Shown: positions 54,478 through 63,845 of the stretch, piece by piece
Layout: each line of letters starts with the position of its first letter
Position numbering within the stretch: position 1 is the first letter of the stretch
NCBI RefSeq assembly: GCF_023101665.1
Contig: NZ_CP082162.1
Span: 248,001 to 312,000, forward strand
DNA from: Bradyrhizobium sp. 195
Lineage (GTDB): Bacteria > Pseudomonadota > Alphaproteobacteria > Rhizobiales > Xanthobacteraceae
Direction: 5' to 3'
DNA: 64,000 nucleotides
The notes under the pieces: generated by a model
The model's database searches: none
The model's input: the letters and a program-made list of their open reading frames with translations, nothing else
Told to the model about the DNA's origin: nothing
Program-made: the position numbers and the translations under genes

Positions 54478-55032
54478 ATGTCTCATTCCGCAGCAGCAGA
54501 AGCCGTATTGCTGTACTTTGTGATGCCCCTTTGGCTATTGGCGGGCTTTGCTGATTACCTCTGCCATCGCGCTTCTCGGATTGAGATCACGAGCGGTTAT
54601 AAGGAAACTCTGCTTCATCTGTTGATGTTGATCGAGCTGGCGATACCGCTGCTGGCGGCGATTTTTTTTGAAATCAACGCTCTTATTATTGCGGCTATGA
54701 TCGCGGGCTTTATTGCGCATCAGCTGACAGCCCTCTGGGACACAACGTTCGCCAGCCATAAGCGCCTCATCACGCCCGTCGAACAGCAGGTCCATAGCTT
54801 TCTTGAACTGATGCCGCTCATGGCGATGCTTATCGTCATTATCTTGAACTGGCCGCAATTTCTTAGCCTTTGGGGGTTGGGTTCTGAGCCCGGACATTAC
54901 GAACTCGTCCTGAAGCGAGAGCCATTGCCTTGGATGTACGTGGCGACGTTCTTATTCGCAGTCTTGCTGTTTGAAGTCCTTCCCTACATGGAGGAATTCA
55001 TTCGAGGCTTGCGGTCGCGGAAGAGGGCTTAA
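54478..55032 (+). CDS. Integral membrane protein, 184 residues
   Basis: From the ATG at 54478. About five membrane helices: VLLYFVMPLWLLAGFADYL, LLHLLMLIELAIPLLAAIFF, INALIIAAMIAGFIAHQL, a fourth at LMPLMAMLIVIILNW and a last at MYVATFLFAVLLFEVLPYM. Conserved-looking polar residues (HRASRIEITSGYKET, ALWDTTFASHKRLITP) lie between them, including several His that could bind metal. Similar proteins accompany SDR/DUF2269 genes in rhizobia. Function unknown. Confidence 0.75.
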   Translation: MSHSAAAEAVLLYFVMPLWLLAGFADYLCHRASRIEITSGYKETLLHLLMLIELAIPLLAAIFFEINALIIAAMIAGFIAHQLTALWDTTFASHKRLITPVEQQVHSFLELMPLMAMLIVIILNWPQFLSLWGLGSEPGHYELVLKREPLPWMYVATFLFAVLLFEVLPYMEEFIRGLRSRKRA

Positions 55033-55054
55033 CTCCGAACGCGGAGGACCATCA

Positions 55055-56332
55055 ATGAAGGTTGCCGTCATCGGAGGGACAGGACTGTTGGGATCCGCTA
55101 TTGTGGCTGACCTATCCTCGCGCGGCCATTCAGTTGTTTCCATGAGTAGAAGCGCCGACATTGGGTGTCCAGGCGCGATCTCGGTCGATCTCAACGAGGC
55201 GACGTCGCCCTCTTACTGGCTGACCCATCTTGACGGCGTAGAGGCCGTAGTGAATTGCGCCGGGGTGCTCCAGGATAGCCCAAGAGAGTCCACGTCAATG
55301 GTCCATCACCAAGGCATTGCGACTCTTTTTGCCGCCTGCGAGCAACTTAAACTCCGCCGCGTCATCCATTTCTCAGCAATCGGCGTAGACCGGCACACCC
55401 CCAGCGCGTTTTCAGAATCGAAATTATCTGGCGACAAGGCTCTGATGGGGCGTGACCTCGACTGGATCATCTTGCGTCCGTCCGTCGTGATCGGTCGAGC
55501 GGCCTATGGGGCCAGCGCGCTCATGCGAGGTCTAGCTGCCCTCCCGGCTCTGCCAGTGATGCCGAACACGGGACAGCTCCAAATCGTCCTGCTTGAGGAC
55601 GTCGTGCATACTGTGAATCGTCTTCTAGAACCCGGTGCACCCGCACGGGCAATTATCGAATTGGTCGGCCCGCATCGCCTTTCTTTTCTCGAAGTCATTG
55701 CACTGATCCGCTGTTGGTACCGTTGGCCTCCTGCGCATGAGATTCGCTTGCCGAACTTTGCTTCGAGCGTGATGTACAAATTCGGTGACCTGATTTCGCT
55801 TTTGGGATGGCGGCCTCCCGTACGCAGCACTGCCGAGCGGGAGATCAGGCGAGGCGCGGTTGGCGATATTGAAGATATGCAGCGGCTTGGGCCGCATCCA
55901 AAAAGCCTGCCGGAGTTCTTCGCCTCCGAACCTGCGTCTGTGCAAGAACGCTGGTTTCCGCGTATGTATTTGCTTAAGCCAGCGATATTTATCGTGTTGT
56001 CTCTGTTCTGGATCTCGACTGCCTTTGTCTCATTGGGGCCTGGCTGGGGCTACGGTATGGGTCTCATGGGCGAGGGCGGCGTCGAAGGAGCGAGTGCGGC
56101 GCTCACGGTAATCGCCGGCGCATTATCCGACCTGGTGATTGGACTCGCGATTGCCTATCGACCTGCCAGCCGGTACGGACTCTATGCGGCCATCGCTATC
56201 TCCTTCACTTACGCGGTCATCGGGACCATACTTGTGCCTCGCCTATGGGCCGATCCTCTAGGGCCGATGCTGAAGATCTGGCCGATTATCGTCCTGCATT
56301 TCGCAGCGCTTGCTGTTCTTGATGATCGATAA
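55055..56332 (+). CDS. SDR-family NAD(P)-binding protein with C-terminal DoxX-like membrane domain
   Basis: 425 residues from the ATG at 55055, with CGGAGGA upstream. N-terminal Rossmann fold: KVAVIGGTGLLGSAIVADL, VNCAGVLQDSP, IHFSAIGVDRHT, WIILRPSVVIGR, an atypical extended SDR. From ~300 there are four membrane helices (AIFIVLSLFWISTAFVSLGP, LSDLVIGLAIAYRP, YAAIAISFTYAVIGTILV, IVLHFAALAVL), DoxX-like. Probably a membrane oxidoreductase of unknown substrate. Its stop overlaps the next ATG (TAATG). Confidence 0.85.
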   Translation: MKVAVIGGTGLLGSAIVADLSSRGHSVVSMSRSADIGCPGAISVDLNEATSPSYWLTHLDGVEAVVNCAGVLQDSPRESTSMVHHQGIATLFAACEQLKLRRVIHFSAIGVDRHTPSAFSESKLSGDKALMGRDLDWIILRPSVVIGRAAYGASALMRGLAALPALPVMPNTGQLQIVLLEDVVHTVNRLLEPGAPARAIIELVGPHRLSFLEVIALIRCWYRWPPAHEIRLPNFASSVMYKFGDLISLLGWRPPVRSTAEREIRRGAVGDIEDMQRLGPHPKSLPEFFASEPASVQERWFPRMYLLKPAIFIVLSLFWISTAFVSLGPGWGYGMGLMGEGGVEGASAALTVIAGALSDLVIGLAIAYRPASRYGLYAAIAISFTYAVIGTILVPRLWADPLGPMLKIWPIIVLHFAALAVLDDR

Positions 56333-56808
56333 TGCTGTACTTCGTTCTCAAATACTTACATGTCGTCGGCGCCGCGGTCTTGCTTGGCACAGGATCCGGC
56401 ATTGCGTTTTTCATGCTTGCTGCTCACCTCGGCGGAAAACCCTCCGTCATCGCGGGCGTCGCCCGAATTGTTGTGATTGCGGACTTTATCTTCACAGCCA
56501 CTGCCGTCGTTGCACAGCCCATCACAGGTTCGCTGCTTGTGCTGCACGTCGGCTACTCCTTCTGGGAAGGATGGATCGTTTGGTCGATGGTGCTGTATGT
56601 CATCACGGGGGCACTGTGGATGCCCGTCGTTTGGATGCAAATGCGCCTTAGGGATCTTGCCTCAATTGCAGCGGCAAAAGGCTCGCCTTTGCCTCTTGAA
56701 TATTACCGAATTTTCTGGCTGTGGATTGCCTTCGGCATTCCAGCGTTCATCGCTGTGTCCGCTATACTCTGGCTGATGATAGCCAAGCCTCAACTTGCGC
56801 TTTTTTGA
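56332..56808 (+). CDS. DUF2269-family membrane protein
   Basis: 158 residues, four membrane helices: FVLKYLHVVGAAVLLGTGSG, IVVIADFIFTATAVVAQP, WIVWSMVLYVITGALWMPVV, IFWLWIAFGIPAFIAVSAIL. The KYLHVVGA start with a conserved His is typical of DUF2269. It is translationally coupled to the upstream SDR-DoxX gene, and I remember this pair together in many bacteria, so they probably form one membrane complex. Confidence 0.85.
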   Translation: MLYFVLKYLHVVGAAVLLGTGSGIAFFMLAAHLGGKPSVIAGVARIVVIADFIFTATAVVAQPITGSLLVLHVGYSFWEGWIVWSMVLYVITGALWMPVVWMQMRLRDLASIAAAKGSPLPLEYYRIFWLWIAFGIPAFIAVSAILWLMIAKPQLALF

Positions 56809-57291
56809 AGTGTGGTAGCAATTGGGGATCAGACCAGGATGTTTCCGCTCGGTTGCCTAGGCGAGGGCATGCCAGCTTGCAGTAGTTGCCAGGACAGGGC
56901 GCAGCCCTCCGGGCACGGTCGAGCGGCTAGGAGAGGATGCCTGTTAGGTCGCCAATCATCTCAAGAGCGCCTGATGCTCAGGTGCGCCCGTGTTATTGAC
57001 CAAACACTCTGCAAGTCCGGTTTTTGTAGCGTTCGGGTACGTTCGCTTCTTGCAAAATGAATGCTCCCTTGCCGTCCTGACAAAGGCACCAGTGATGCTC
57101 AGTAGACAGCCGAAATCCAAGGCGGTCCGGTGCCAGCGCCAGTCCAGGTCCAGTCCTCCGCCGACTTCTTGAGTGCGAAAGCGAGGACCGCCAGGAGATC
57201 GGTGCCGCGATCGCGGCAGTGCTGACGGACATCGCAGAAAACATGTCACGCGTGGACATACAAATGAGTCCGCGCGTGGTGAAGTTGTCAA
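56809..57291. other. Spacer at the edge of the prophage remnant
   Basis: No gene recognised. Probably decayed phage sequence. Confidence 0.35.
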
Positions 57292-58346
57292 ATGACCCCG
57301 CGCCCCAATCCCATTTCCCTCCGTCCCGCTCTCGGACAGCCGAAGCACAAACCACTTTTCCACGCCTGCTTCGCCAGCGTGATGGCGGTAGCAACAGGCC
57401 GCGATCCGGAAGAACTGCTTGCGAGAATGTATCCCGACGACCGCATTGCGCCGCTGATGCTGGCACGGGCGTCGCTCAGTCCTGGCGGTAGCGCAACGTC
57501 CGGCAATGCGACCGAATTGACGCAGAACGCTGTAGCCGACTTCGTCGGAAGCCTGATCCCGTTAAGCGCCGCAGCGGCGCTGGTCCCAAAAGGGTACAGC
57601 TTACGGTCGACGACGCTGGCGTGAATTCCGCCAGCGTGCCGATGCGACCTGGAGCACCTAGCGCCCCCGTTTTCGTGTCCGAACTGTCTCCGATTCGTGT
57701 CCGCTCGGGCACAACGACCGGCGTCATGGTTCGGCGAACCCGGAAGTGCGGCAGCATGGTCGTGGTGTCGAAGTCGCTTCTGAAACGAAGCGAAGGCGAG
57801 CGAGTTTTTACCACGCTGCTGACGGAAGACGCATCCGCTGGTTTCGACGCAGCGGTATTTTCCTCGGAGGATGGTCTTAGAGATGCGCCGGAAGGGCTTC
57901 TCCACAGCGCAACGTCTGTTTCAGGCGCCAGCAGCTTGCTTGGCGACATGCAGGCACTTGCCGCCGCGGTCTCGGCGAATGGCTCAGGCCAGGTCGTGTT
58001 CGCCGGTTCGCCATCGTTTGCCGCTGCGGTCGGGGTTGATGCGGCGATCAGGGCGACTGTCTTGTCGTCGTTGGCAGTGCCAGACAGTCGCCTGATCGCG
58101 GTCGATCCGGCCTCGCTGATTTGGGGCTATGGTCTCGCTCCTGAAATCGACGCCGCCACTGATGCCGTGGTTCACATGGATTCTGATCCCGATCAGGCCG
58201 TCGAATCTGGCGTCACGGCCGTGCCGACGCGCTCCGTTTTCCAAACGGACGCAGTGGCTTTTAGGATGCTGTTGCCCGTCGCATTCGCGAAGGCGCACGG
58301 GTGCGGTTGCGGTCATCGACGGCGGGTCGTGGGTGTGATTCAATAG
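57292..58346 (+). pseudogene. HK97-like phage major capsid protein, frameshifted
   Basis: First frame to 57624: RPALGQPKHKPLFHACFASV, TELTQNAVADFVGSLIPLSA, VPKGYSL. Second frame from 57621: TGVMVRRTRK, MVVVSKSLLKRSEG, LRDAPEGLLHSATSVSGASS, LAVPDSRLIAVDPASLIWGY, TRSVFQTDAVAFRMLLPVAF. This order is a capsid-type protein I know from Bradyrhizobium prophages. Frameshifts near 57610 and 58290 break it; the normal end (AVAVIDGGSW) is in a third frame. Confidence 0.65.
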
Positions 58347-58360
58347 ACTTCTCGGATGAC

Positions 58361-58552
58361 ATGTCCGAAACGGATGATGACGTTCGCCGTTAGCGGATTC
58401 TCTGCCAAGCCCGCGAGACGCTCGATCGCCTGGAACTCCGGGCCATCGCGCATGAACGATGGCGCGTCGATCCCCAGCGCCTCGCTTCAGCCGAAGCGGC
58501 ACAGTGGTGGATTGACGATCGTAACGAACGCGAACGCGATGGCACGGCGTGA
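58361..58552 (+). pseudogene. Small phage-associated protein with an in-frame stop
   Basis: MSETDDDVRR, a TAG, then ILCQARETLDRLELRAIAHE, ERWRVDPQRLASAEAAQWWI. Helical, charged. Overlaps the next gene by one base (TGATG), so it was once part of the phage operon. Confidence 0.5.
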
Positions 58553-58791
58553 TGACATTGATGCAAGCTGATCTTGAGGACCTCGCGGGCCTGCTCGGCG
58601 AGGAAGTTGGCCGCGCGCAGAAAACCGAACGCGAGGAAGTCGGGCGACAATTCGAGCTGATGCGCTACGCGCTCGAAAAGCAGGCCAACAGGATCGCCGA
58701 TCTCGAAGCGATGATTGCGACGCCTCGACGTTCTGTTATGGCGCTCGCTGAGAATGTGACCGACAGCTTGATCGCAGGCCGCGCGTCATGA
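58552..58791 (+). CDS. Small phage-associated helical protein
   Basis: 79 residues from the ATG at 58552: MTLMQADLEDLAGLLGEEVG, a coiled-coil-like stretch (EEVGRQFELMRYALEKQANR, IADLEAMI) and a short tail. Probably part of the decayed prophage operon, since it overlaps genes on both sides (TGATG, ATGA). No function known. Confidence 0.45.
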   Translation: MTLMQADLEDLAGLLGEEVGRAQKTEREEVGRQFELMRYALEKQANRIADLEAMIATPRRSVMALAENVTDSLIAGRAS

Positions 58792-59157
58792 CCGAGAAGG
58801 AAATTGCAAGCAAAGCCGCCGATAAAGATCTTTCGGTTTCTCTCGGCGCAGATAACGCCGCAGGTCGTTGCCGACGCGAAGATCGTCGCTGCCGTCGCCG
58901 AGATGGTCGCCGCCTTCGGCCGCCCAGGAGCAGCCGATATGCTGCGGCGACTTGCTGACCGCGTCGAAGCTGAAAAGCCGCCCGCTGTTCAGACCGATGA
59001 CCGGGGGCGCGGTTCAATCTGGCGCGCGGGACCGCTCGGACCGCTCGGGGGGTCAAATTTGGACGCCGCAGGTTCTGGAAAAAGGGTCGGGAACGAATGC
59101 CCAGGAGACGAGGCCCCAGCCCGGCAACCAAAACGCCCTAAAACTTGGTCGTTATAG
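58788..59157 (+). pseudogene. Phage-associated protein fragment
   Basis: ATG at 58788 overlaps the previous stop but leads into a wrong frame after MTEKEIA. The recognisable part is PPIKIFRFLSAQITPQVVAD, AKIVAAVAEMVAAFGRPGAA, DMLRRLADRVEAEKP. A TTG at 58804 could start it. Beyond ~59060 the frame is meaningless. Confidence 0.4.
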
Positions 59158-59386
59158 CGTCCCGCTCTGTGCAGCGCGGTCGGCGGCCAATAGGACTGCA
59201 TTGAAAGAACGAGAGCAGCGCGCGGACGAGTGGATCAAGACAGTCCCGCAGACCGATTACGACGCGATCGTCGACGGGTTGCGTGCCTTCGGCAATCGAA
59301 AGAGGCGATCGTTGTGTAGCCGCTCGCAGAATGATTTCCCGATCGGGAATTCATTCTTCGCTCAGCTAGGACATTGCCCGTTTTAA
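59091..59386 (+). pseudogene. 'NALKLGRYSV' phage-associated protein
   Basis: QPGNQNALKLGRYSVPLCAA, ALKEREQRADEWIKTVPQTD, YDAIVDGLRAFGNRKR, then tail coded by repeat R1 (minus-strand copy at 59352-59400). A short ATG frame at 59099 is out of phase, so the start is lost. Related degraded copy at 51446-51871. Confidence 0.5.
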
Positions 59387-59400
59387 ACCCAAAGGGGACT
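59352..59400 (-). repeat. Intergenic repeat R1, copy 3 (diverged)
   Basis: Minus strand CCTTTGGGTTTAAAACGGGC, AATGTC, GCTGAGCG: aligns with 14821 and 51431 beside a relative of the same phage gene as at 51446. Confidence 0.45.
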
Positions 59401-59483
59401 ACGACGCTTCCGCTATTAACCCTTGTGATTGTCGCGATTTCCACGGCGTGCTCGACTTAGCTAAGCTAAGCTGATGGATCGTG

Positions 59484-59729
59484 ATGACCGAACGTTCGTT
59501 TAGAGCCTATGAGCTTGATCTGGACGGTCATATCGTTGGCCGCTGGGCCCTTGTGGGTTGCGCATGTGACAATGAAGCGCGCCAACTTGCCAGTCATCGG
59601 GCCAACGGACAACCCATAGAGCTATGGAAAGGGGCTCGTTTGGTCGAAAGGTTTCCGCCTGCTGCCGGTGACCGGGAGGGTTGGCTTCATCCGCCTGAAG
59701 CCGGAGCCAGACAGCGCAAAGCGCGATGA
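59484..59729 (+). CDS. Small beta-rich protein, 'D-G-H-I...IELW' family, paralogue 2
   Basis: 81 residues from the ATG at 59484: MTERSFRAYELDLDGHIVGR, WALVGC, helix NEARQLASHRANG, QPIELWKGARLVERF, then a longer basic tail. Same layout as 9957-10181. Function unknown. Confidence 0.65.
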   Translation: MTERSFRAYELDLDGHIVGRWALVGCACDNEARQLASHRANGQPIELWKGARLVERFPPAAGDREGWLHPPEAGARQRKAR

Positions 59730-59841
59730 GAGCTGCCCCGAGCGTAGCGTCTTCCCCAAGACTTTGCGCCTTCTGATGTTACCGCCGGCGGCTTTTAACT
59801 CACCGTTTGAAACCTACAGTTCCCTGCGTCGTTAGCTGGCT

Positions 59842-60057
59842 ATGGACCGGGCAATGCAACTCCGCCATTTAGAAGAAGCTCGAAGGCATGTCGCCCAAGG
59901 CGAGAGGCATATTGCCGAACAAGAAGAGCGCATTGAGCGCCTAGCCATGCACGGGGCGGACCTGACAGGGGCCAAGAAGCTCTTGGAGAACTTCTACACT
60001 ACACAGATGCTGCACGTCCGGCATCGCGAGCGCATCTTGCGCGAACTCGAGAAATAG
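59842..60057 (+). CDS. Small coiled-coil protein, 71 residues
   Basis: MDRAMQLRHLEEARRHVAQG, ERHIAEQEERIERLAMHGAD, LTGAKKLLENFYTTQMLHVR, HRERILRELEK. Entirely helical with heptad periodicity and many His/Arg/Glu. I recall closely similar small proteins across Bradyrhizobium. Probably a cytoplasmic oligomer. Confidence 0.7.
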   Translation: MDRAMQLRHLEEARRHVAQGERHIAEQEERIERLAMHGADLTGAKKLLENFYTTQMLHVRHRERILRELEK

Positions 60058-60092
60058 CAGCGCGCCGCCCAAGGTCGGCTGCCTTTTGCCCT
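60057..60092 (+). terminator. Possible terminator
   Basis: GCAGC...GCTGC around 60058-60085 followed by CTTTTGCCCTTTTG. Confidence 0.4.
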
Positions 60093-60161
60093 TTTGCATA
60101 GCAACCTTTCGTCAAAAGGTATATTGTTCTGTCATCACCGGCCGAGGCTCTGCCCGTAGGC

Positions 60162-60195
60162 GTCGGTGGCTGAGAGTCATCGTGTGCTCCCGCCT
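60162..60195 (+). promoter_or_regulatory. Leader element, copy E
   Basis: GTCGGTGGCTGAGAGT, loop, GTGCTCCCGCCT. CTCCC at 60187-60191 pairs perfectly with GGGAG at 60203-60207, the Shine-Dalgarno sequence seven bases before the ATG at 60215. Confidence 0.65.
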
Positions 60196-60214
60196 ATCAT
60201 CAGGGAGTGCCGTT

Positions 60215-60538
60215 ATGGCTCGATTTCCTTTTTTTCGCCCGCAAGGCCACACCGATATGATGCACCTCAAGCAAATGCGTGAGTGTATTCAGACATGTCG
60301 CGAAGTGCTCGACGCCAACCCGCTCCCAAGCACGTTTGTGGGACGGAAGACACAAGGGCCAGTCCGGACAGAAGAAGCGGCCGGGGAGCGGGGAAGCTTC
60401 CAAATTATTGTGAAGGCCGAACAGGACCCGCCCACGAAGCGAAGCGCCTCCGTAAAGAAGCCAAATCGCTTCCCCCCGGAATTCGCAAAGAGGCGCTCTT
60501 ACGGAAAGCTCGGCAAGCTGAAACTGGCTCGCACATAA
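60215..60538 (+). CDS. Small protein with 'TFVGRKTQ' motif, tail uncertain
   Basis: 107 residues as open. MARFPFFRPQGHTDMMHLKQ, MRECIQTCREVLDANPLPST, FVGRKTQGPVRTEE is the recognisable part of a small rhizobial family. The tail after ~70 residues overlaps the module at 60430 in another frame, so the two were probably neighbouring genes now fused by an indel. Preceded by leader E. Confidence 0.55.
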   Translation: MARFPFFRPQGHTDMMHLKQMRECIQTCREVLDANPLPSTFVGRKTQGPVRTEEAAGERGSFQIIVKAEQDPPTKRSASVKKPNRFPPEFAKRRSYGKLGKLKLART

Positions 60539-60579
60539 GCGAGTGGTTGCGCTCTCCGGGAATGCAGCCTCCTAAGTAG
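60430..60579 (+). pseudogene. 'LPPGI...HISEWLRSPGMQPP' family protein, start lost
   Basis: HEAKRLRKEAKSLPPGIRKE, ALLRKARQAETGSHISEWLR, SPGMQPPK. Matches 7338-7537 and the gene cut by IS66. The frame has no suitable start and overlaps the preceding gene, so it is probably a damaged copy. Confidence 0.5.
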
Positions 60580-60641
60580 CCGCACGCGACTAGGATTACG
60601 CCCTTTCCGCCCGCCGTTTCCATAGAAAGCGGGAACGCCCA

Positions 60642-60884
60642 GTGTCATGCTACTATTTTGACTTGCGAGATGACGATGGCTTCGCTCCCGATGACGACGG
60701 GCTAGAGTTACCGAATGTCCAAGCGGTCCAGGAAGAGGCGGCAAGGACATTGACGGACGTGACCCGAGATGCCCTTCTCCGGCCGATCAATCCAGTTCGG
60801 ATCGCGGTAGAGGTTCGCGACGACAGCGGCCCAGTGATGCAAATTCGGTTCACAATCGAAGTCGAGATCGCTAGAAAGAATTAA
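60642..60884 (+). CDS. DUF6894-type small protein, paralogue 3
   Basis: 80 residues from a GTG: SCYYFDLRDDDGFAPDDDGL, ELPNVQAVQEEAARTLTDVT, IAVEVRDDSGPVMQIRFTIE. Classic DUF6894 layout (aromatic strand, DDxG loop, helix, two strands). Paralogues at 9208 and 33493. Function unknown. Confidence 0.72.
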   Translation: MSCYYFDLRDDDGFAPDDDGLELPNVQAVQEEAARTLTDVTRDALLRPINPVRIAVEVRDDSGPVMQIRFTIEVEIARKN

Positions 60885-60975
60885 CGCGTCTCACCTGGGG
60901 CGCCGCGCGTGGAAGTGCTCAGACAAGCGGTTGCGAAGCTACCCCGCGGTGATAACTGATTATCCCGACGCATCA

Positions 60976-61990
60976 TCAAATTCTGCGAATCAGGGTTTTG
61001 ATCCAGACCATGGAGTTCTCGATAGCCCAGTCGGTCTGTTGATCAGAGAGGCTCGGCATGGGCGCGGCACCGGGGCCGTGTCCAAAAGGATTGCGCACCT
61101 TCGTAAAGAAGTGCTTCAGCGACTCCATCTCCCAAACCTCAATGAGTTTCGCGCCCATCAGGTTATCGATGTAGTTGTAAGCTCCTTTTTCCTTCCCGTG
61201 GTCAATAGCTTGCCGCCCGAGATGATCTTGATGGTGCTCTCTAGTGAGCGGGCAGCATAGAAGGCTGGGTCGCGCCCGCCGTTATCCCGCAGATCAATAG
61301 CCTCCTTCATGTCGTGATCTACGTTGTGCCACTTCGGCTCCGCCACCAGCTTCCAAAAAGGCGTCTCAATCTCCTGCGCGACCGTTTGGTCCTCAGAGAG
61401 TTGAATAAAGCCGTTGTGGTAGTGCGGTTGGCAGTCCGCTTGACGGAAGCGGGCATTTAGCTCGTTCACCGCCATGTGAAAGTTAGCGTTCAAACTGGCG
61501 TTCGCCGCTCGACACCATCGGCGCTGTTGCCGGATATCCGCAAGCCGGTGCATGGATTGACCCTCTGGGCAAACTTCTCAGCTACTGCGATATTCTCCGC
61601 AAGCTTAGCGTTTAGGCCAGCCAAAAACTTCTCGTGTTGGCGGAAGCCAATTTCGACGAGGCTGAGACGCTCCTTGATAATGCGGTCAGCCGATATTTTG
61701 CCATCGAAAGACGTCAGCATCCACGCCTCGCACATCTTTACCGTGGTGTTCTGACCGCTCAGCCATTGATTTTGGGGTTGTAGAAGCCCCAGTACTGCGG
61801 AGACAGTTCCTTCAGGCCAAGCTCTCTGGCCGGCAAGTCGTGTATCCGCGCCCAAAAAAAACTTGCCACGCTCGTTCTCTTTGCCGTCCACATAGTACGG
61901 GCAAACATGGTTCAGGAGTTGGAAGCCTTGCAGGAGAAGGCGGCGCTACTCCTCGTAAAACGTCTCCCAAATCCAAGGCTGTGCGTAACG
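60976..61990 (-). pseudogene. HEPN-like (AbiJ/DUF7014-type) protein, several frameshifts
   Basis: Four pieces in different frames join as: LLNHVCPYYVDGKENERGKF; SLVEIGFRQHEKFLAGLNAK; NELNARFRQADCQPHYHNGF, MKEAIDLRDNGGRDPAFYAA; ESLKHFFTKVRNPFGHGPG. The final RNPFGH fits the Rx4H motif of HEPN ribonuclease-type domains common in abortive-infection systems. A TAG and at least two indels destroy the gene. It lies just inside the tRNA-Arg scar, consistent with defence cargo of an integrated element. End points approximate. Confidence 0.6.
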
Positions 61991-62149
61991 GAAAGCAAAA
62001 ATATCAGTCAACATCCGTGAGTTTCCGCTATCTCCTTGCGAATCGGGAGGCTAAACGGGTGGCACAGTGCAGGGTAGTAATACGAGGGTTGGGATGTTTG
62101 TCCCGGTTATTCACAGGGCAGGGCAACCAATGCCCATGCTGGAGCTGGA

Positions 62150-62183
<34 letters not shown>

Positions 62184-62279
62184 AAGACGCTGACGAAACA
62201 GCCAGGATGTGAAGCTTCCGGTGTGCTTCCGGCAAGGTTTTTTTCGGGAAGCGAAAAGATAAGGATACCCTTATTTTAC

Positions 62280-62330
62280 TGGCGCACCCGACACGATTCG
62301 AACGTGTGACCTTTGCCTTCGGAGGGCAAC
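62280..62330 (-). tRNA. tRNA-Arg(CCG) 3' half, integration scar
   Basis: Minus strand: TTGCC-CTCCGAA-GGCAA is an anticodon stem-loop with anticodon CCG. AGGTC, CACACG-TTCGAAT-CGTGT (T arm), CGGGTGC and GCCA follow. The 5' acceptor and D arm are missing. Such 3' halves are left where integrases use tRNA genes as att sites. Confidence 0.75.
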
Positions 62331-63119
62331 GGCCGCCGGAATGGAAGCTGCTTGGCGCAATGCAGACGATTTTTCTGCTCCTGCTTTGCCCTAGATAGCT
62401 CAAATTGGCTCATGATGGATTGGAGCGAGAGTTCAAGTTTCTCAAGTGGTTGGTAGGCTGTGTGTGCACGACGTGTGCACCGGGAGATCAAGGAAACTCT
62501 GGGGACGGCCATTGTTGAGCAGGCGTTTTTGAAGCGAGCCGATTGGTTGCGGAATGCGCCACCCTTTGTACTCCCGAGGCAGGGTTTCAGAAACTGCTTT
62601 CAGCGGACGACGCCGAATGCCGCGCGCAAACCAACAACGCGCCGAAACGAAGCGTCCAAGCCCTCCAGTTCGTCAGAGGCTGAGCTCGAGAAAACAGAAA
62701 TGTTGTCACGTGCATTATGGAGCAGTCCTCTGAAGAGAAGACGGCCACATTCACCGAACCAGTAGCCGACCAATCCAAAAAGACGTGTACACACACGATG
62801 GTCGTCCGCTTTTGCCTAAACCGACTTGGCCGCCACGGAATTGAAAGTGACGGCCATTGCCCAACAATGCGTCCATTCGACCGACGAGATCAGGATCCTT
62901 CGGCGTGGCCGCTGGGCCGAGCAGGCAGTGCAGAACACCAGATAGGCTAGGACAATGGCTGCCTGCCGCACGGAATAGCTAATCCGGCGCGGCGAGACGG
63001 AGCCACGGTGAACTGTCGGTGCCAGTGAGACGACTGCATCCTCGACGATCACGTGGTAACATACCCCCTTCTTCGATGCGCGGTTTAGGTTCTGGGAGAT
63101 TTGGCGAACGCTTGAACGT
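62331..63119. other. Region without a recognised gene
   Basis: Several open frames, none recognised. Confidence 0.35.
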
Positions 63120-63435
63120 CATGGCGATCCTCCTGCAACCATACGCCGAGCGGCGCAAGCGTCGCCGCGCGGCGCCAGAGACCAGAAGTCCAGTCCGACC
63201 TCCCAGACGGCCCAAGCGATCGTGCTGAGCAGCAGGGCGGCGTAGACCCAGAGCGCCTCGGCGCAGCGGACAGCGAGCAGCCAACTCGTCAGGCAGAAGC
63301 ATGGCCCCGGCGACAGCTAATAGAGGAGCCGCCAAGGACCGCGAGCCACACCCCGCCGCCGGCAAGCACCAATCATGAAGGCGACCACCACAATGGTGAT
63401 GGTCAGCAAAGGTGCGTCACGAACCAGGCCGTTGA
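63120..63435 (-). pseudogene. Membrane PQQ glucose dehydrogenase, N-terminal fragment, frameshifted
   Basis: Pieces in three frames read LLTITIVVVAFMIG, GVWLAVLGGSSY, LTSWLLAVRCAEALWVYAAL and LLSTIAWAVWEVGLDFWSLA with PRGD. These are the N-terminal membrane helices of the membrane-bound PQQ dehydrogenase family. The PQQ beta-propeller is absent; homology ends near 63120. Confidence 0.65.
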
Positions 63436-63457
63436 GCGATGTGTCGGAAACATGATG

Positions 63458-63826
63458 CTACTTCAGCGTATAGAGAAAAGCCGCAATGTCGCGCGCGTCC
63501 TTTTGCGGGATTCCCATTTTGGGCATGGCGTTACCAGGCAACGCCTTCTGCGGGTCTTCGATCCAGTCAGCCATGTTGTCCGGCGAGTTCCAGATGTAGC
63601 CGGCAATGTAGGTGCGCGTGCCGATCCGATGCAGCGGCGGGCCGACATTGCCGTTGGCGCCCGCAATACCGGGAATATCGTGACAAGCACCGCATTTATA
63701 TTGTTTGACCAGGTCCGCGCCGCGCCGAGCATCGCCCTCGAAATTGTCCGGACCGGCGGCCTCGCAGGCGGCGGGCGCAACGGCCAGCAGCGCGGCGGTG
63801 AGCAATCGTGTTACGTGCCTCGCCAT
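63458..63826 (-). CDS. Class I cytochrome c
   Basis: 122 residues. Signal peptide MARHVTRLLTAALLAVAPAA-CEA; heme motif CGACH at ~45-49 (QYKCGACHDIPG), axial Met in GNAMPKMGI, C-terminal RDIAAFLYTLK. Periplasmic electron carrier. It lies between a dehydrogenase remnant and the partial gene at 63846, with a 20-base gap to the latter, so it is likely the second gene of a respiratory operon running in from the right edge. Confidence 0.88.
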   Translation of the reverse strand: MARHVTRLLTAALLAVAPAACEAAGPDNFEGDARRGADLVKQYKCGACHDIPGIAGANGNVGPPLHRIGTRTYIAGYIWNSPDNMADWIEDPQKALPGNAMPKMGIPQKDARDIAAFLYTLK

Positions 63827-63845
63827 CGGCTGCTCCGCTCGGCGA

